This document shows, piece after piece, positions 45,979-55,401 of a DNA stretch of 64,000 nt. The first letter of the stretch is position 1. The number at the start of each line of letters is the position of its first letter. Below the pieces are notes generated by a model. It was not told where the DNA came from, made no database searches, and was given only the letters and a program-made list of their open reading frames with translations. This stretch comes from Xanthomarina sp. F2636L. Its GTDB lineage: Bacteria > Bacteroidota > Bacteroidia > Flavobacteriales > Flavobacteriaceae. Position numbers and translations under genes: made by a program. The stretch spans positions 1-64,000 of the forward strand of contig NZ_JAPMLM010000065.1 of the NCBI RefSeq assembly GCF_026410195.1. Reading direction: 5' to 3'.

Positions 45979-46014
45979 GTCATTCAGAAGGAGTGAAACG
46001 ACTGAAGAATCTCA
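45979..46014 (+). repeat. GTCATT...AATCTCA interspersed repeat, copy 4
   Basis: It runs from GTCATTCAGAAGG to CTGAAGAATCTCA; ATTCAG and CTGAA(G)AAT can pair. It starts 3 nt after the stop codon of the CBS-like gene and is followed 10 nt later by an intrinsic terminator. Confidence 0.75.
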
Positions 46015-46023
46015 ATACAATAT

Positions 46024-46057
46024 AAAAAAAACCTGAGCCATATGCTCAGGTTTTTTT
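46024..46057. terminator. Bidirectional intrinsic terminator
   Basis: A stem AAAAAAACCTGAGC / GCTCAGGTTTTTTT with loop CATAT lies between two convergent genes and has A/T runs on both sides. Confidence 0.9.
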
Positions 46058-46089
46058 ATGTCACTGTAATACTTGTTAAGCAAAAAATA

Positions 46090-46512
46090 TTATTTATTTA
46101 ATGGTGCACCAACTGGAATAGCGCAATCATGACCTGGTTGTCCATGAGCTGGATTCATACCTTGAGCAGCCTTAACAGGCGATGAGCTTCCTGGATTTAC
46201 CATAGGAGAAGAACTTCCAGGGTTTACCATGGGTGATGAATTGTTTTTACTGTTTAATGGTGCTCCAACAGGAATAGCACAATCGTGACCCGGTTGTCCG
46301 TGAGCTGGATTCATGCCTGTAGCTGCCTTGGCAGGAGTTGGAGTAATAGAACCATTATCAGAATTACTTTCTGGTGTATTATTTACCTGTTTTGCCGGTT
46401 CTTCTTTGGTAACAGTCTGATCTGTATCAGTGTTTGATTTCTTAGAATTAGATTGTTCGCATCCGGAAAATAAAAATACACCGAATAATAAAACTGCTAA
46501 ATATGTCTTCAT
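46090..46512 (-). CDS. Lipoprotein with duplicated His/Cys motif
   Basis: A 140-residue protein with lipobox LFSGC (Cys18) and a Ser/Asn/Thr-rich linker. A 22-residue motif occurs twice without any change, at 66-87 and 118-139: GMNPAHGQPGHDC followed by AIPVGAPLN. Between the copies lies a duplicated SSPMVNPGS. The motif NPxHGxPGHxC recurs, as I recall it, at the C-termini of many Bacteroidota proteins; its His and Cys suggest metal binding, but no function is established. A TATATTCG sequence, close to the -7 consensus, lies upstream at 46578-46585 on this strand. Confidence 0.8.
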   Translation of the reverse strand: MKTYLAVLLFGVFLFSGCEQSNSKKSNTDTDQTVTKEEPAKQVNNTPESNSDNGSITPTPAKAATGMNPAHGQPGHDCAIPVGAPLNSKNNSSPMVNPGSSSPMVNPGSSSPVKAAQGMNPAHGQPGHDCAIPVGAPLNK

Positions 46513-46706
46513 AGATTTAAGGTTTATGCGCTGTTATAACCAAATTCTAGTTAATAACGGCTGATTGTTTAAAGGTGCGAATATATGAAATTATTAACTT
46601 TCTTCCATGTTAACCGATGATTACTATTTTAAACTATTAGCTTTCTGTCTTATTTATTAAACATTAAATGGTAAGCTTTAAATAATTTGATTCTATGACA
46701 AGAATA

Positions 46707-47375
46707 TCAATTTTTATGAAGTTTTAAAGCTTTTTCCACTTGAAGATATGTCATGTCTAAAACGTCTATAGAGCTTTTTAAAATTGATAACTCTGTACAA
46801 GCAATCAAAACAAGAGTATTTTGGCTATATTTTTTCAGCAATATATTAAAGACTTCTATTTCTGAAGGTGTTTCAGAATTCGAATAGATTTTCGTTCTTA
46901 AATTATCAATAAATTCCATGTCTTTTTTTGAAGGTGAAGTTACCTCAATACCTTCCTTGGCTAAGTAATTTGAAATATATGTAGAAGTCATTGTATATTT
47001 TGATCCAAAAACAACTACCTGCTTTTTATTGTTTTCCTTTAAATAATTAAGGCTTAAAGCTAGTGGATGAAGAATAGTTAAAGAAATTTTTAGCTTATCT
47101 AGAGCTTCATGCAACGTGATATTTGGAATTAAAAGATGACTTATTGGAAGTTTTTCGATCTGTTTAATATACTCTGATAATCTTGGAAGTAGCTTATCGA
47201 AATTATCAGGTAAATATGGATTGATTTGATTAAAGTCTGTGTTATAAAGTATAAAAGGAAAGGTGTTATATTCTCTCTGTGTGTTGTTAAACGTCTTGTT
47301 TAATGCATCAATATAAAACAAGGTGCTTCTATTGCCCAAGCCTAAAATTCCTAAAGTATTTTTAGTTTTGGGCAT
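46707..47375 (-). CDS. Aspartate/glutamate racemase-family protein with altered active site
   Basis: A 222-residue protein of the Asp/Glu racemase fold. The second catalytic site is kept (IACTELSIL, Cys193), as are GILGLGNRSTLFYIDAL at the N-terminus and VVVFGSKYTMTSTYI. The first site, normally CNTxH, reads IPNITLH (83-89), so the first cysteine is absent. One-cysteine members exist in this family, so it may still act as an isomerase of limited range, or as a decarboxylase or lyase. It is the last gene of the egtB-egtD transcript, 4 nt after egtD. Confidence 0.8.
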   Translation of the reverse strand: MPKTKNTLGILGLGNRSTLFYIDALNKTFNNTQREYNTFPFILYNTDFNQINPYLPDNFDKLLPRLSEYIKQIEKLPISHLLIPNITLHEALDKLKISLTILHPLALSLNYLKENNKKQVVVFGSKYTMTSTYISNYLAKEGIEVTSPSKKDMEFIDNLRTKIYSNSETPSEIEVFNILLKKYSQNTLVLIACTELSILKSSIDVLDMTYLQVEKALKLHKN

Positions 47376-47379
47376 GTTT

Positions 47380-48327
47380 TTAGGTTTTAATTATAATATA
47401 ATCTGCAAAATAGGCTTTGGAATCTAATAGTTTTGTGACAATTTTTAGCTGACTGTTTTCTAAAATGCTATTTAAAACAGTATCGTTATATTTTCTTGAA
47501 ATTTCGGTGTGGATCTTTTCTGCCTTCTTAAAATGAAATGTTTTGTTTAAAGCGCCAATAAATACATCTTGATCTTTATTGCTAACAATATAGCTTCTGG
47601 CAATGCCTTCTTTTTCTATGTATTCCGGTTGATGTGAAAAGTCTTCTATACTAAAATTAGCATCCAGTTCTTTATTGATTCTGTTTAATAAATTTAAATT
47701 GAAAGTTTTGGTAACACCTGTCTTATCATTGTATGCTGGTAAAACAATGTCTTTGGATTTTATTAAATCGACACCCAATAAAATTCTATCGTTTGTATTT
47801 AAAGATTTGCTTAAACTTAAAGTGAAATTTTTGGCTCGTTCGTCTTCCATGTTCCCAATATTAGAACCTAGAAACAGAACAACTTTTGGGTGCTTAGAAG
47901 TTTTTAAACTGTCAAGAACACTAAAATAATCCCCTTGTTTTTTTGTGACTTTTAAGTCTGGCAATTCATTATTTAAGTTGGCTTCTAAGTTGTTGAGGGC
48001 GTTTATGGAAATGTCTATTGGCAGATACTCAAACTTGAAATTTTCTGATAGTAAGACCTTAAGAAGTTCTTTGGTTTTTGTACCATCTCCAGCACCTAAT
48101 TCTATTAACTCAAAATAGGTGTCAGGTTTTATGCCTAAAGATGAAATGATATTTTTAGTTTGATTTTTAAAAATATCAAATTCAGCTTTTGTTAAATAGT
48201 ATTCTGGGAGATTCATTATTTTTACAAATAAGGCATCTCCAATTTTATCGTAGAAATATTTTGAAGGTAAGGTTTTTGATAACTTGCTAAGACCTTCATT
48301 TATATCATTTTTAAATTTTGTGTTCAT
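47380..48327 (-). CDS. egtD: L-histidine N(alpha)-methyltransferase EgtD-like
   Basis: A 315-residue SAM methyltransferase of the EgtD/Methyltransf_33 family, which trimethylates histidine to hercynine, the first step to ergothioneine. Motifs are LPSKYFYDKIGDALFVKIMN with LPEYYLTKAEFDIF near the N-terminus, ELGAGDGTKTKELL as the SAM loop, LPIDIS and LFLGSNIGNM. Length is typical (about 320). It lies 5 nt after egtB on the same strand, which supports the assignment. Confidence 0.9.
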   Translation of the reverse strand: MNTKFKNDINEGLSKLSKTLPSKYFYDKIGDALFVKIMNLPEYYLTKAEFDIFKNQTKNIISSLGIKPDTYFELIELGAGDGTKTKELLKVLLSENFKFEYLPIDISINALNNLEANLNNELPDLKVTKKQGDYFSVLDSLKTSKHPKVVLFLGSNIGNMEDERAKNFTLSLSKSLNTNDRILLGVDLIKSKDIVLPAYNDKTGVTKTFNLNLLNRINKELDANFSIEDFSHQPEYIEKEGIARSYIVSNKDQDVFIGALNKTFHFKKAEKIHTEISRKYNDTVLNSILENSQLKIVTKLLDSKAYFADYIIIKT

Positions 48328-48332
48328 AGAGA

Positions 48333-49481
48333 TTATTTAGCTAATCGTATTCCTGAAAATTGCCATTGAGTACTAGGGGAAAAGAAGTTTCTATAGGTGT
48401 TTCTACTATGATTTTTAGCTGTTGCTAAAGACGCACCTCGAAGCACCATGAGATTTACCATAAACTTCCCATTGTATTCCCCAACAGCTCCTTTTGCAAT
48501 TTTAAAATTTGGGTATGGTAGGTAAGCAGAGTTGGTCCACTCCCAAACAGAACCCCAATCCAATTGCCTTGAGGCTATTTCCCATTCAAATTCTGTTGGT
48601 AATCTATATCCTGCCCAGAAAGCATAAGCAGCTGCCTCGTAATAAGAAATATGAGTTAAAATGGCTTTAGGGTCTACAGTTTGCAAACCAGATAAGGTAT
48701 ATTGATGCCAAACACCATCAATTAATTTCCAATATAAGGGACTTTTAATTTTGTTTTCTTTTAACCAATGCCAGGCATCGTCCAGCCAATATTTTACTTG
48801 TTCATATCCATTGTCGTTTATAAATTTTATATAATCGGCATTTGTAACTAAAGCTTTAGAAATTTTAAACGGTTCTAAAAATACTCTGTGTTTTCCATGC
48901 TCATTATCATAACAAAAATCAGTTCCATCATGGCCTATATTATAAGCCCCTTCGGGTATTTCTATCCAGCCGTTACTTTTGTTTTGTGCATGGATATAAT
49001 TTGTTTTTGAATACTTTGGATAAATTGGGTTACAGGAAAAAGTGTACTTTAAATCTGTTATTAGTAATTCTTGATGTTGTTGTTCGTGATTGATGCCTAA
49101 GATGGTAAGCACCTCTATCTCTTTGGATAAATTAGACTGTAGAAGGGCTGTCATGTTTTTATCCACATAAGCGCGATATTCATAAATGTTATCTATAGAA
49201 GGTCTAGTTATTAATCCGCGATTTTTCCTTTCTAAACGTTCGCCAATACTATTATAATAACTATTAAATAGGAAACTATAAGAATTATCAAAAACCTGAT
49301 AGTTTTTAGAATGTGTTTTTAAAATCATTTCTTCAAAAAACCATGAAGTATGTGCCAAATGCCATTTTGGAGGACTTGCAAATTCAGCAGATTGCGGTGT
49401 GTAATCTTCTGTTTGTAAAGGCTTACAAAGTTCTTTGCTTTGGTTTCTTATAGATTGAAAATATGATAAGATGTTTTGCAT
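48333..49481 (-). CDS. egtB: Ergothioneine biosynthesis protein EgtB-like (sulfoxide synthase)
   Basis: A 382-residue protein with an N-terminal DinB-like helical domain and a C-terminal FGE-sulfatase domain. The likely iron ligands are His44 (PPKWHLAHTSWFFE), His132 and His136 (NHEQQHQELL). The FGE part shows IPEGAYNIGHDG, RLPTEFEWEIASR, VWEWTNSAYLPY and SRNTYRNFFSPSTQWQFSGIRL. EgtB joins hercynine to a cysteine-type thiol with oxygen. Whether it uses cysteine or gamma-glutamylcysteine cannot be told; no egtA, egtC or egtE is in the window. Confidence 0.92.
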   Translation of the reverse strand: MQNILSYFQSIRNQSKELCKPLQTEDYTPQSAEFASPPKWHLAHTSWFFEEMILKTHSKNYQVFDNSYSFLFNSYYNSIGERLERKNRGLITRPSIDNIYEYRAYVDKNMTALLQSNLSKEIEVLTILGINHEQQHQELLITDLKYTFSCNPIYPKYSKTNYIHAQNKSNGWIEIPEGAYNIGHDGTDFCYDNEHGKHRVFLEPFKISKALVTNADYIKFINDNGYEQVKYWLDDAWHWLKENKIKSPLYWKLIDGVWHQYTLSGLQTVDPKAILTHISYYEAAAYAFWAGYRLPTEFEWEIASRQLDWGSVWEWTNSAYLPYPNFKIAKGAVGEYNGKFMVNLMVLRGASLATAKNHSRNTYRNFFSPSTQWQFSGIRLAK

Positions 49482-49679
49482 AAACTATAAATATAATAAC
49501 TATAATATGAATTGTTGTTTAGAATAAGAAAATTTTAATATTCAACCTTAATGTAAGTCTCAATAGTTTTGAATACCTTACTCTTAATATTTGGAATAAA
49601 AAATACGTAAGTTATTTTTAACTTATCTAAGCATATTAGTGACAGTAAAACATATTGGATAATTCACTATTTTTAGATT

Positions 49680-50954
49680 ATGCAAGAAGACTTTATACAT
49701 TATATCTGGCAACATAAAAAAATGGCTGTAATTAATCTTAAAACTACACAGCATGAAGGTTTAGAAATTGTTTCAGTTGGACAACACAATTCTAATTCTG
49801 GACCAGATTTTTTTAATGCCCAACTTAAAATTGCAGATCAGCTTTGGGCAGGAAATGTAGAGATTCATATAAAGTCTAGTGATTGGTTTGTACACAATCA
49901 CGAAACAGATAAAGCATATGATAATGTAATATTACACGTAGTTTGGGACCACGATACCGAAATATTCAGAAAGGATAATTCCATTATTCCAACTCTGGAA
50001 TTGAAGGAGTTTGTAGATAAAAAAGTATTACATAATTACAATAAATTACTTTCTTCTAAAAACAAATGGATTAATTGCGAAGCAGATTTTGCAGAAGTTG
50101 ATAATTTTATTATTGACAGTTGGTTAGAGCGTTTATATATTGAAAGATTGGAAAGGAAGTCTCAAATAATTGAAGCTTTATTATTGGATTCTAAAAATAA
50201 CTGGGAAGCTGTTTTATTTAAAATGTTAGCCAAAAACTTTGGATTAAAAGTAAATGGCGATGCTTTTTTTAGCATAGCAAGTAGTATTGATTATGCTAAC
50301 ATTAGAAAACTACAAACCAACCAAATAGCTTTAGAAGCTTTGTTTTTTGGTCAAGCAGGTTTATTAGTCGAAGATATTCAGGAGCCTTATTTTTTAGAGC
50401 TGCTAAATGAGTACCAGTTTTTAAAACAAAAATTTCAATTAAGTAATAACGAGGTAATACCTATTCAGTTTTTTAGATTGAGACCTCAAAATTTTCCTAC
50501 CATTCGTCTATCTCAATTAGCAACTCTCTACGGTAAACAAACAAATTTATTCTCTAAAATAATTGAAATTAAGTCTCAAAAAGAACTTTATAACTTATTT
50601 CAAGTGTCAACTTCATCTTTTTGGGAGTTGCATTATACGTTTGGAAAAGAATCTAAACCATCATCTAAAAAAATTGCTAAATCGTTTATAGATTTGTTAT
50701 TGATTAATACAATCATTCCAATAAAGTTTGCTTATGCAAGATACCAAGGAAGAGATATTAACGACGAACTTTTGGAGTTAATTCAACAAATACCATCGGA
50801 GAAAAATAATATTATATCGGCTTTTAATAGTTTAAAGAAAGTGTCACATTCGGCATTACAATCTCAAGCTCTTATTCAGCTTAAAACAGAATATTGCGAT
50901 AAAAATAAATGTGTCCAATGCGCAATAGGAAATGCGTTAATAATTAAAGAGTGA
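49680..50954 (+). CDS. DUF2851 family protein
   Basis: A 424-residue protein matching the DUF2851 family over its length. Conserved-looking parts are MQEDFIHYIWQHKKM at the start, SGPDFFNAQLKIADQLWAGN followed by VEIHIKSSDWFVHNHE, and DKNKCVQCAIGNALI with two close Cys near the end. The EIH and SDW pattern in the N-terminal third resembles a PD-(D/E)XK-like core, but this is a weak impression. The function is unknown and the family is largely confined to Bacteroidota. Confidence 0.85.
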   Translation: MQEDFIHYIWQHKKMAVINLKTTQHEGLEIVSVGQHNSNSGPDFFNAQLKIADQLWAGNVEIHIKSSDWFVHNHETDKAYDNVILHVVWDHDTEIFRKDNSIIPTLELKEFVDKKVLHNYNKLLSSKNKWINCEADFAEVDNFIIDSWLERLYIERLERKSQIIEALLLDSKNNWEAVLFKMLAKNFGLKVNGDAFFSIASSIDYANIRKLQTNQIALEALFFGQAGLLVEDIQEPYFLELLNEYQFLKQKFQLSNNEVIPIQFFRLRPQNFPTIRLSQLATLYGKQTNLFSKIIEIKSQKELYNLFQVSTSSFWELHYTFGKESKPSSKKIAKSFIDLLLINTIIPIKFAYARYQGRDINDELLELIQQIPSEKNNIISAFNSLKKVSHSALQSQALIQLKTEYCDKNKCVQCAIGNALIIKE

Positions 50955-51064
50955 ATATTATAACTCTTGAAAGATATTTTTGAGTTTTAACTAATTGCTA
51001 ATTACCTAGAAAGAGGAAAATATTTTTTTTCAATTTTATAATTTTTTTATATTTAAATTGCAAC

Positions 51065-51292
51065 ATGAATTTATTTTACAGGATTTTACTTTACTTTCAA
51101 AAACATGGCTATTATGTTTGTCAGCGAATTGCAGATAGACTTGGTATTAGAGCTAGGGTTGTAAGAACATCATTTTTGTACTTAACTTTCGTAACCCTTG
51201 GTTTTGGTTTTGCTTTATATCTTTTTATTGCTTTTTGGATGCATATTAAAGATTTGCTTTATACAAAGCGCTCATCGGTATTCGATTTATAA
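51065..51292 (+). CDS. PspC domain membrane protein
   Basis: A 75-residue protein consisting of a PspC domain: YYVCQRIADRLGIRARVVRT, then one membrane span (about residues 38-58). PspC proteins are linked to envelope stress, but single-domain copies in Bacteroidota are uncharacterised. It lies 9 nt before the K+ channel gene and may be cotranscribed with it. Confidence 0.82.
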   Translation: MNLFYRILLYFQKHGYYVCQRIADRLGIRARVVRTSFLYLTFVTLGFGFALYLFIAFWMHIKDLLYTKRSSVFDL

Positions 51293-51301
51293 AAACATAA
51301 T

Positions 51302-52321
51302 ATGAATAACCCCTTAATTAAACTTTTAAAATCTAAAATATATACAGCTATTTTACTTCTCACAACCCTTTTAAGTGCAGGAGTAATTGGGTTTAAAGTG
51401 TTATCTCAGCTTACTTGGATTGACGCACTTTATATGACCGTAATTACCATTACAACAGTTGGTTTTGGTGAAGTACAACCTTTAGATGATGGCTCTAAAT
51501 TGTTTACGGTTATTTTAATTTTAACCAGTGTAGTTATTGTTGGTTATGCTATTAGTGTTATAACAGAATATATTTTAAGTAAGAATAATTTTGAAGGATT
51601 AAAACAAAGAAAGATGCAAAAAAAGATTGATAACCTCAAAGATCATATTATCGTTTGTGGATATGGTAGGAATGGGAAACAAGCTGCTACCAAGTTAATA
51701 GCATACGAAAAACCTTTTGTAATTATTGAAAAAAATAAAGAAATAGCCGAGAAATATCAAAGTGAATTGGTGCCTTTTGTTATAGGAAACGCCAATGAAG
51801 ACGAAACCCTTTTGAAAGCAGGAATTGTACGAGCAAATACATTAATTTCAGCGTTGCCAAACGATGCAGATAACTTATTTGTAGTGCTTTCTTCAAGACA
51901 AATAAATAATAAATTAAATATTATTAGTCGTGCTTCTCAAGAAACATCATACAAAAAATTAAAACTAGCAGGAGCAAATAACGTGATACTTCCAGATAAA
52001 ATAGGGGGAGATCATATGGCTTCTTTAGTTGTGGTTCCAGGCTTGTTGGAGTTTATTGATAATTTGTCCATAGTTGGAAAATCGAATATTAATATTGAAG
52101 AAATTTCTGTTGAACAACTTTACGACACTATGGAAATTAAGACTATAAGAGATTTAGATCTTAGAAAACAAACAGGTTGTAGTATTATAGGTTTTAAAGA
52201 CGCAAAAGGCGAGTATTTAATAAATCCCGACGCAGAAATAGAGTTGGTACCTAATTCAAAAATTATTGTTTTAGGAAGACCAGAACAAATTCAAAAGTTA
52301 AATTCTTTGTACAATATCTAA
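51302..52321 (+). CDS. Potassium channel with RCK/TrkA-N domain
   Basis: A 339-residue protein with two membrane spans and a pore loop. The selectivity filter reads TVGFGE (in TVITITTVGFGEVQP), a variant of TVGYGD. An RCK Rossmann domain follows (DHIIVCGYGRNGKQAATKLI, about residues 115-134) and then a TrkA-C-like domain (about 245-339). The layout is that of MthK- or Kch-type channels gated by cytosolic ligands. It sits 9 nt after the pspC gene. Confidence 0.92.
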   Translation: MNNPLIKLLKSKIYTAILLLTTLLSAGVIGFKVLSQLTWIDALYMTVITITTVGFGEVQPLDDGSKLFTVILILTSVVIVGYAISVITEYILSKNNFEGLKQRKMQKKIDNLKDHIIVCGYGRNGKQAATKLIAYEKPFVIIEKNKEIAEKYQSELVPFVIGNANEDETLLKAGIVRANTLISALPNDADNLFVVLSSRQINNKLNIISRASQETSYKKLKLAGANNVILPDKIGGDHMASLVVVPGLLEFIDNLSIVGKSNINIEEISVEQLYDTMEIKTIRDLDLRKQTGCSIIGFKDAKGEYLINPDAEIELVPNSKIIVLGRPEQIQKLNSLYNI

Positions 52322-52430
52322 TTTTAATAGCTTGGTTGAGCGTTAAATTAAAGTTGAAACTTTAAAAAATCATTTTTTTTTAGCATCTTGCTACACTTAA
52401 AAATAACAAACTAACTAATAATAAATTTTT

Positions 52431-54506
52431 ATGAAGAAAATTCTTCTTTCAATTTTCACATTAATTTTACCCGTTCTAATTTTTGCTCAAGATTTTAATA
52501 TTGAAGGAGTTGTTTCTAATCCTTCTAGAGCTATAAACGATGGAGTTGTAACTTTAAATGTAACTGGAGGTGTAGAGCCTTACACTTATAGATGGAGCAA
52601 CCAAAATACACCTTTAAAGTCTAATAGATCCAAGGGTCTTACCGAAGGCATCCCTTATACCGTAGTAGTTACAGATGCAGTTGGAGATACTAAAACAGCA
52701 GTTTTTACAGTAAAAACACAAGCTATTACCGAAGTTTTTAATGGCACCATGACACCTGCAGTAAGTGCTTTAGGTTCCATTTTGTTTTGGGATCCCTTTG
52801 AAGCAATTGGTATTTATGATCCTGTAGTTTATGCAGATTCTAAACGAATAGGTATTCCTAACTGGACGAATGAGGTTGAAAATAAATACGTTCTTAAACA
52901 ATGGTTAAAAGGAGACGGCGTCCATGTTAACAAAGGTGAAGCAATAGCAATTATTACTGATTTAAGTGGAAAAGAAATTACAGTAAATTCATTAGCAAAT
53001 GGTAAATTAAGCCAACTTACTGCCGAAGGAAAAACAATTTATAATTCTGAAAACAAAAAGCATGTTATAGAGCAAGGGGCTCATATTTTTGCAGAAATAG
53101 CATACGATAAACCTATTGTTTTAACGCATCCAAATGGAGATCCACTTACCAAACCAATTTCTTTTATTGTTATTTGGTTAGTGCTTGGAGCTTTGTTTTT
53201 TACCATTAGAATGGGCTTTATTAATATTCGTGGATTTAAACATGCTATCGATTTGGCAAGAGGAAAATATGACGATCCGGACGCACCAGGACAAGTAACA
53301 CATTTTCAGGCTTTGGCAACAGCTGTTTCCGGAACCGTTGGTCTTGGTAATATTGCTGGAGTAGCCGTAGCTGTTTCCTTAGGAGGAGCAGGAGCTACTT
53401 TTTGGATGATTGTTTGTGGATTATTAGGGATGTCTACCAAATTTGTAGAATGTACCTTAGGTGTAAAATACAGAGATATCTTACCTGATGGCCGTGTTTT
53501 TGGTGGTCCAATGAACTATTTACGTCACGGACTGGAAAAACGAAATATGAAAGGCTTAGGGAAAGTTCTAGCTGGAATGTTTGCTGTTCTTGCCGTTGGA
53601 GCTTCTTTTGGTGGTGGAAATATGTTCCAAGCCAATCAGTCTTTCGAGCAATTAGCAGGACAGTTTCCAATGTTAGAAGGAAATGGATTTTATTTCGGTA
53701 TTATAACTGCTATCTTAGTAGGAGTAGTAATTATTGGTGGTATTAATAGTATTGCAAAGGTAACAGGTCGTGTGGTGCCAATTATGGCTTCTATATATGT
53801 GGTTGCTGCTTTAGCTGTTATTATCATGAACATTCAAAATATAGGACCTGCATTTTCGGCAATTGTTGATGGTGCTTTTAGTCCGTCTGCATTAAAAGGA
53901 GGGATTATTGGAGTATTAGTCGTAGGATTTCAACGTGCAGCTTTTTCAAACGAAGCAGGTGTAGGTTCGGCAGCTATTGCACATAGTACAGCTAAAACGA
54001 ATCATCCTCCTTCTGAAGGTTTTGTAGCTTTATTAGAACCGTTTATAGATACAGTAGTTGTGTGTACTTTAACAGCATTAGTTCTTATCTTTACTGGTAT
54101 GCATGAGGTAGAAGGAATGGCTGGGGCTCAATTAACTTCTGATGCTTTTGGAAGTCAAATCTCTTGGTTCCCTTACGTTTTAGCATTAGCAGTTTTCTTA
54201 TTTGCTTTTTCAACTATGATTTCCTGGTCTTATTATGGAATGAGAGCTTGGACATACTTATTTGGAAAAAGTAAAAAAATTGAGTTTATTTATAAAATGT
54301 TGTTCTTAGTATTTGTAGTTATTGGAGCATCGGTAAGTTTAGGAGCAGTTTTAGACTTCTCAGATATGATGATTCTTGCTATGTCCTTTCCAAATATTAT
54401 AGGACTGTATATTATGTCTAAAGAAGTTAAATTTGATTTAGATGCCTATACTAAAAAATTAAAAGCAAATCTGCTGTTTCGAAAACAGATAGAGACTAAA
54501 AAATAA
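52431..54506 (+). CDS. AGCS family alanine/glycine:cation symporter with extra secreted N-terminal part
   Basis: A 691-residue protein. Residues about 243-691 are a sodium:alanine symporter of the AGCS family ([60 protein letters not shown]). The first 240 residues are unusual: a signal peptide (1-20, ending FAQ), an SprB-repeat-like segment (about 22-95, [24 protein letters not shown]) and a biotinyl/lipoyl-like beta domain (about 150-225, [20 protein letters not shown]) without an obvious lipoylated lysine motif. Ordinary AGCS proteins are about 450-550 residues. The N-terminal part probably faces the periplasm. Confidence 0.9.
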   Translation: MKKILLSIFTLILPVLIFAQDFNIEGVVSNPSRAINDGVVTLNVTGGVEPYTYRWSNQNTPLKSNRSKGLTEGIPYTVVVTDAVGDTKTAVFTVKTQAITEVFNGTMTPAVSALGSILFWDPFEAIGIYDPVVYADSKRIGIPNWTNEVENKYVLKQWLKGDGVHVNKGEAIAIITDLSGKEITVNSLANGKLSQLTAEGKTIYNSENKKHVIEQGAHIFAEIAYDKPIVLTHPNGDPLTKPISFIVIWLVLGALFFTIRMGFINIRGFKHAIDLARGKYDDPDAPGQVTHFQALATAVSGTVGLGNIAGVAVAVSLGGAGATFWMIVCGLLGMSTKFVECTLGVKYRDILPDGRVFGGPMNYLRHGLEKRNMKGLGKVLAGMFAVLAVGASFGGGNMFQANQSFEQLAGQFPMLEGNGFYFGIITAILVGVVIIGGINSIAKVTGRVVPIMASIYVVAALAVIIMNIQNIGPAFSAIVDGAFSPSALKGGIIGVLVVGFQRAAFSNEAGVGSAAIAHSTAKTNHPPSEGFVALLEPFIDTVVVCTLTALVLIFTGMHEVEGMAGAQLTSDAFGSQISWFPYVLALAVFLFAFSTMISWSYYGMRAWTYLFGKSKKIEFIYKMLFLVFVVIGASVSLGAVLDFSDMMILAMSFPNIIGLYIMSKEVKFDLDAYTKKLKANLLFRKQIETKK

Positions 54507-54512
54507 CCAATC

Positions 54513-55388
54513 ATGGAGAAATTTAAATCCCATTTTACGTTTTCAAAAAAACAACGGAATGGGATTTTTTTATTGGTTTTAATTATAGTTGGATTGCAAG
54601 CTGTTTATTTTTTTGTTAGTTTTTCTTCAGAAGATGTTCAAGTAAATCAAGACGAATTGCAAGCCTTTCAAAAAGAGATAGATTCTTTGCGTTTGGTGGA
54701 AATTGAAAAGAGAAAACCAAAAATCTATCCGTTTAATCCTAACTATATAACCGACTATAAAGGGTATACTTTGGGAATGACTAATGAAGAAATTGATAGA
54801 TTATTAGCTTTCAGAAAACAAGATAAATGGGTGAATTCTGCTAAAGAGTTTCAGGAAGTCACTCAGGTGTCAGATTCTTTCCTGTCAAAAATTTCACCGT
54901 ACTTTAAGTTTCCGGAATGGGTTACAAACCCAAAACCCAAAAAAGAATATTCCTATAAAAATAATAATCAGCCCAAAACCTTCGAACAAAAACAAGATTT
55001 AAATACAGCTTCAGCCACACAATTGCAAAAAGTTAATGGTATTGGCGAAGCATATTCAAAACGAATTGTAGCATACAGAGAAAAGTATGGCGGATTTATT
55101 GCCGATGTCCAATTGCAGGAAATTTATGGCTTGTCGCCAGAAGTTATTGAGAGACTCACAGAGCAATTCACAGTAAAAACGCCAAAAGAAGTTGATAAAA
55201 TAAGCTTGAACTCCGCTACTATAGAAGAACTCGTTACTATTCAGTATATTGATTACGAGATAGCACACCACATTATCGAACAACGAACCTTAAGAGATGG
55301 ATATCAATCTCTGGACGATTTGTTGAAAGTTAAAAGCTTCCCATCAAACAAAATCGATATAATTAAATTATATTTGAAGCTAAATTAA
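54513..55388 (+). CDS. Membrane-anchored helix-hairpin-helix protein (ComEA-like)
   Basis: A 291-residue protein with one N-terminal membrane span (about residues 18-36). After a linker there are HhH-type repeats: an early one (about 75-130, LGMTNEEIDRLLAFRKQ), a clear ComEA-type domain (about 160-210, DLNTASATQLQKVNGIGEAY) and a third (about 228-290, SLNSATIEELVTIQYIDYEI). Such domains bind DNA non-specifically. It lies 6 nt after the symporter gene and 13 nt before the acyl-CoA dehydrogenase gene. A role in DNA uptake is possible but not shown. Confidence 0.84.
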   Translation: MEKFKSHFTFSKKQRNGIFLLVLIIVGLQAVYFFVSFSSEDVQVNQDELQAFQKEIDSLRLVEIEKRKPKIYPFNPNYITDYKGYTLGMTNEEIDRLLAFRKQDKWVNSAKEFQEVTQVSDSFLSKISPYFKFPEWVTNPKPKKEYSYKNNNQPKTFEQKQDLNTASATQLQKVNGIGEAYSKRIVAYREKYGGFIADVQLQEIYGLSPEVIERLTEQFTVKTPKEVDKISLNSATIEELVTIQYIDYEIAHHIIEQRTLRDGYQSLDDLLKVKSFPSNKIDIIKLYLKLN

Positions 55389-55401
55389 TAAAGAAAAAGG
55401 T

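Noticed and set aside
52348-52365. Hairpin TTAAAGTT-GA-AACTTTAA after the K+ channel gene
   Set aside because: Stem is all A/T apart from two G-C pairs and the T run is distant, so a terminator cannot be supported.
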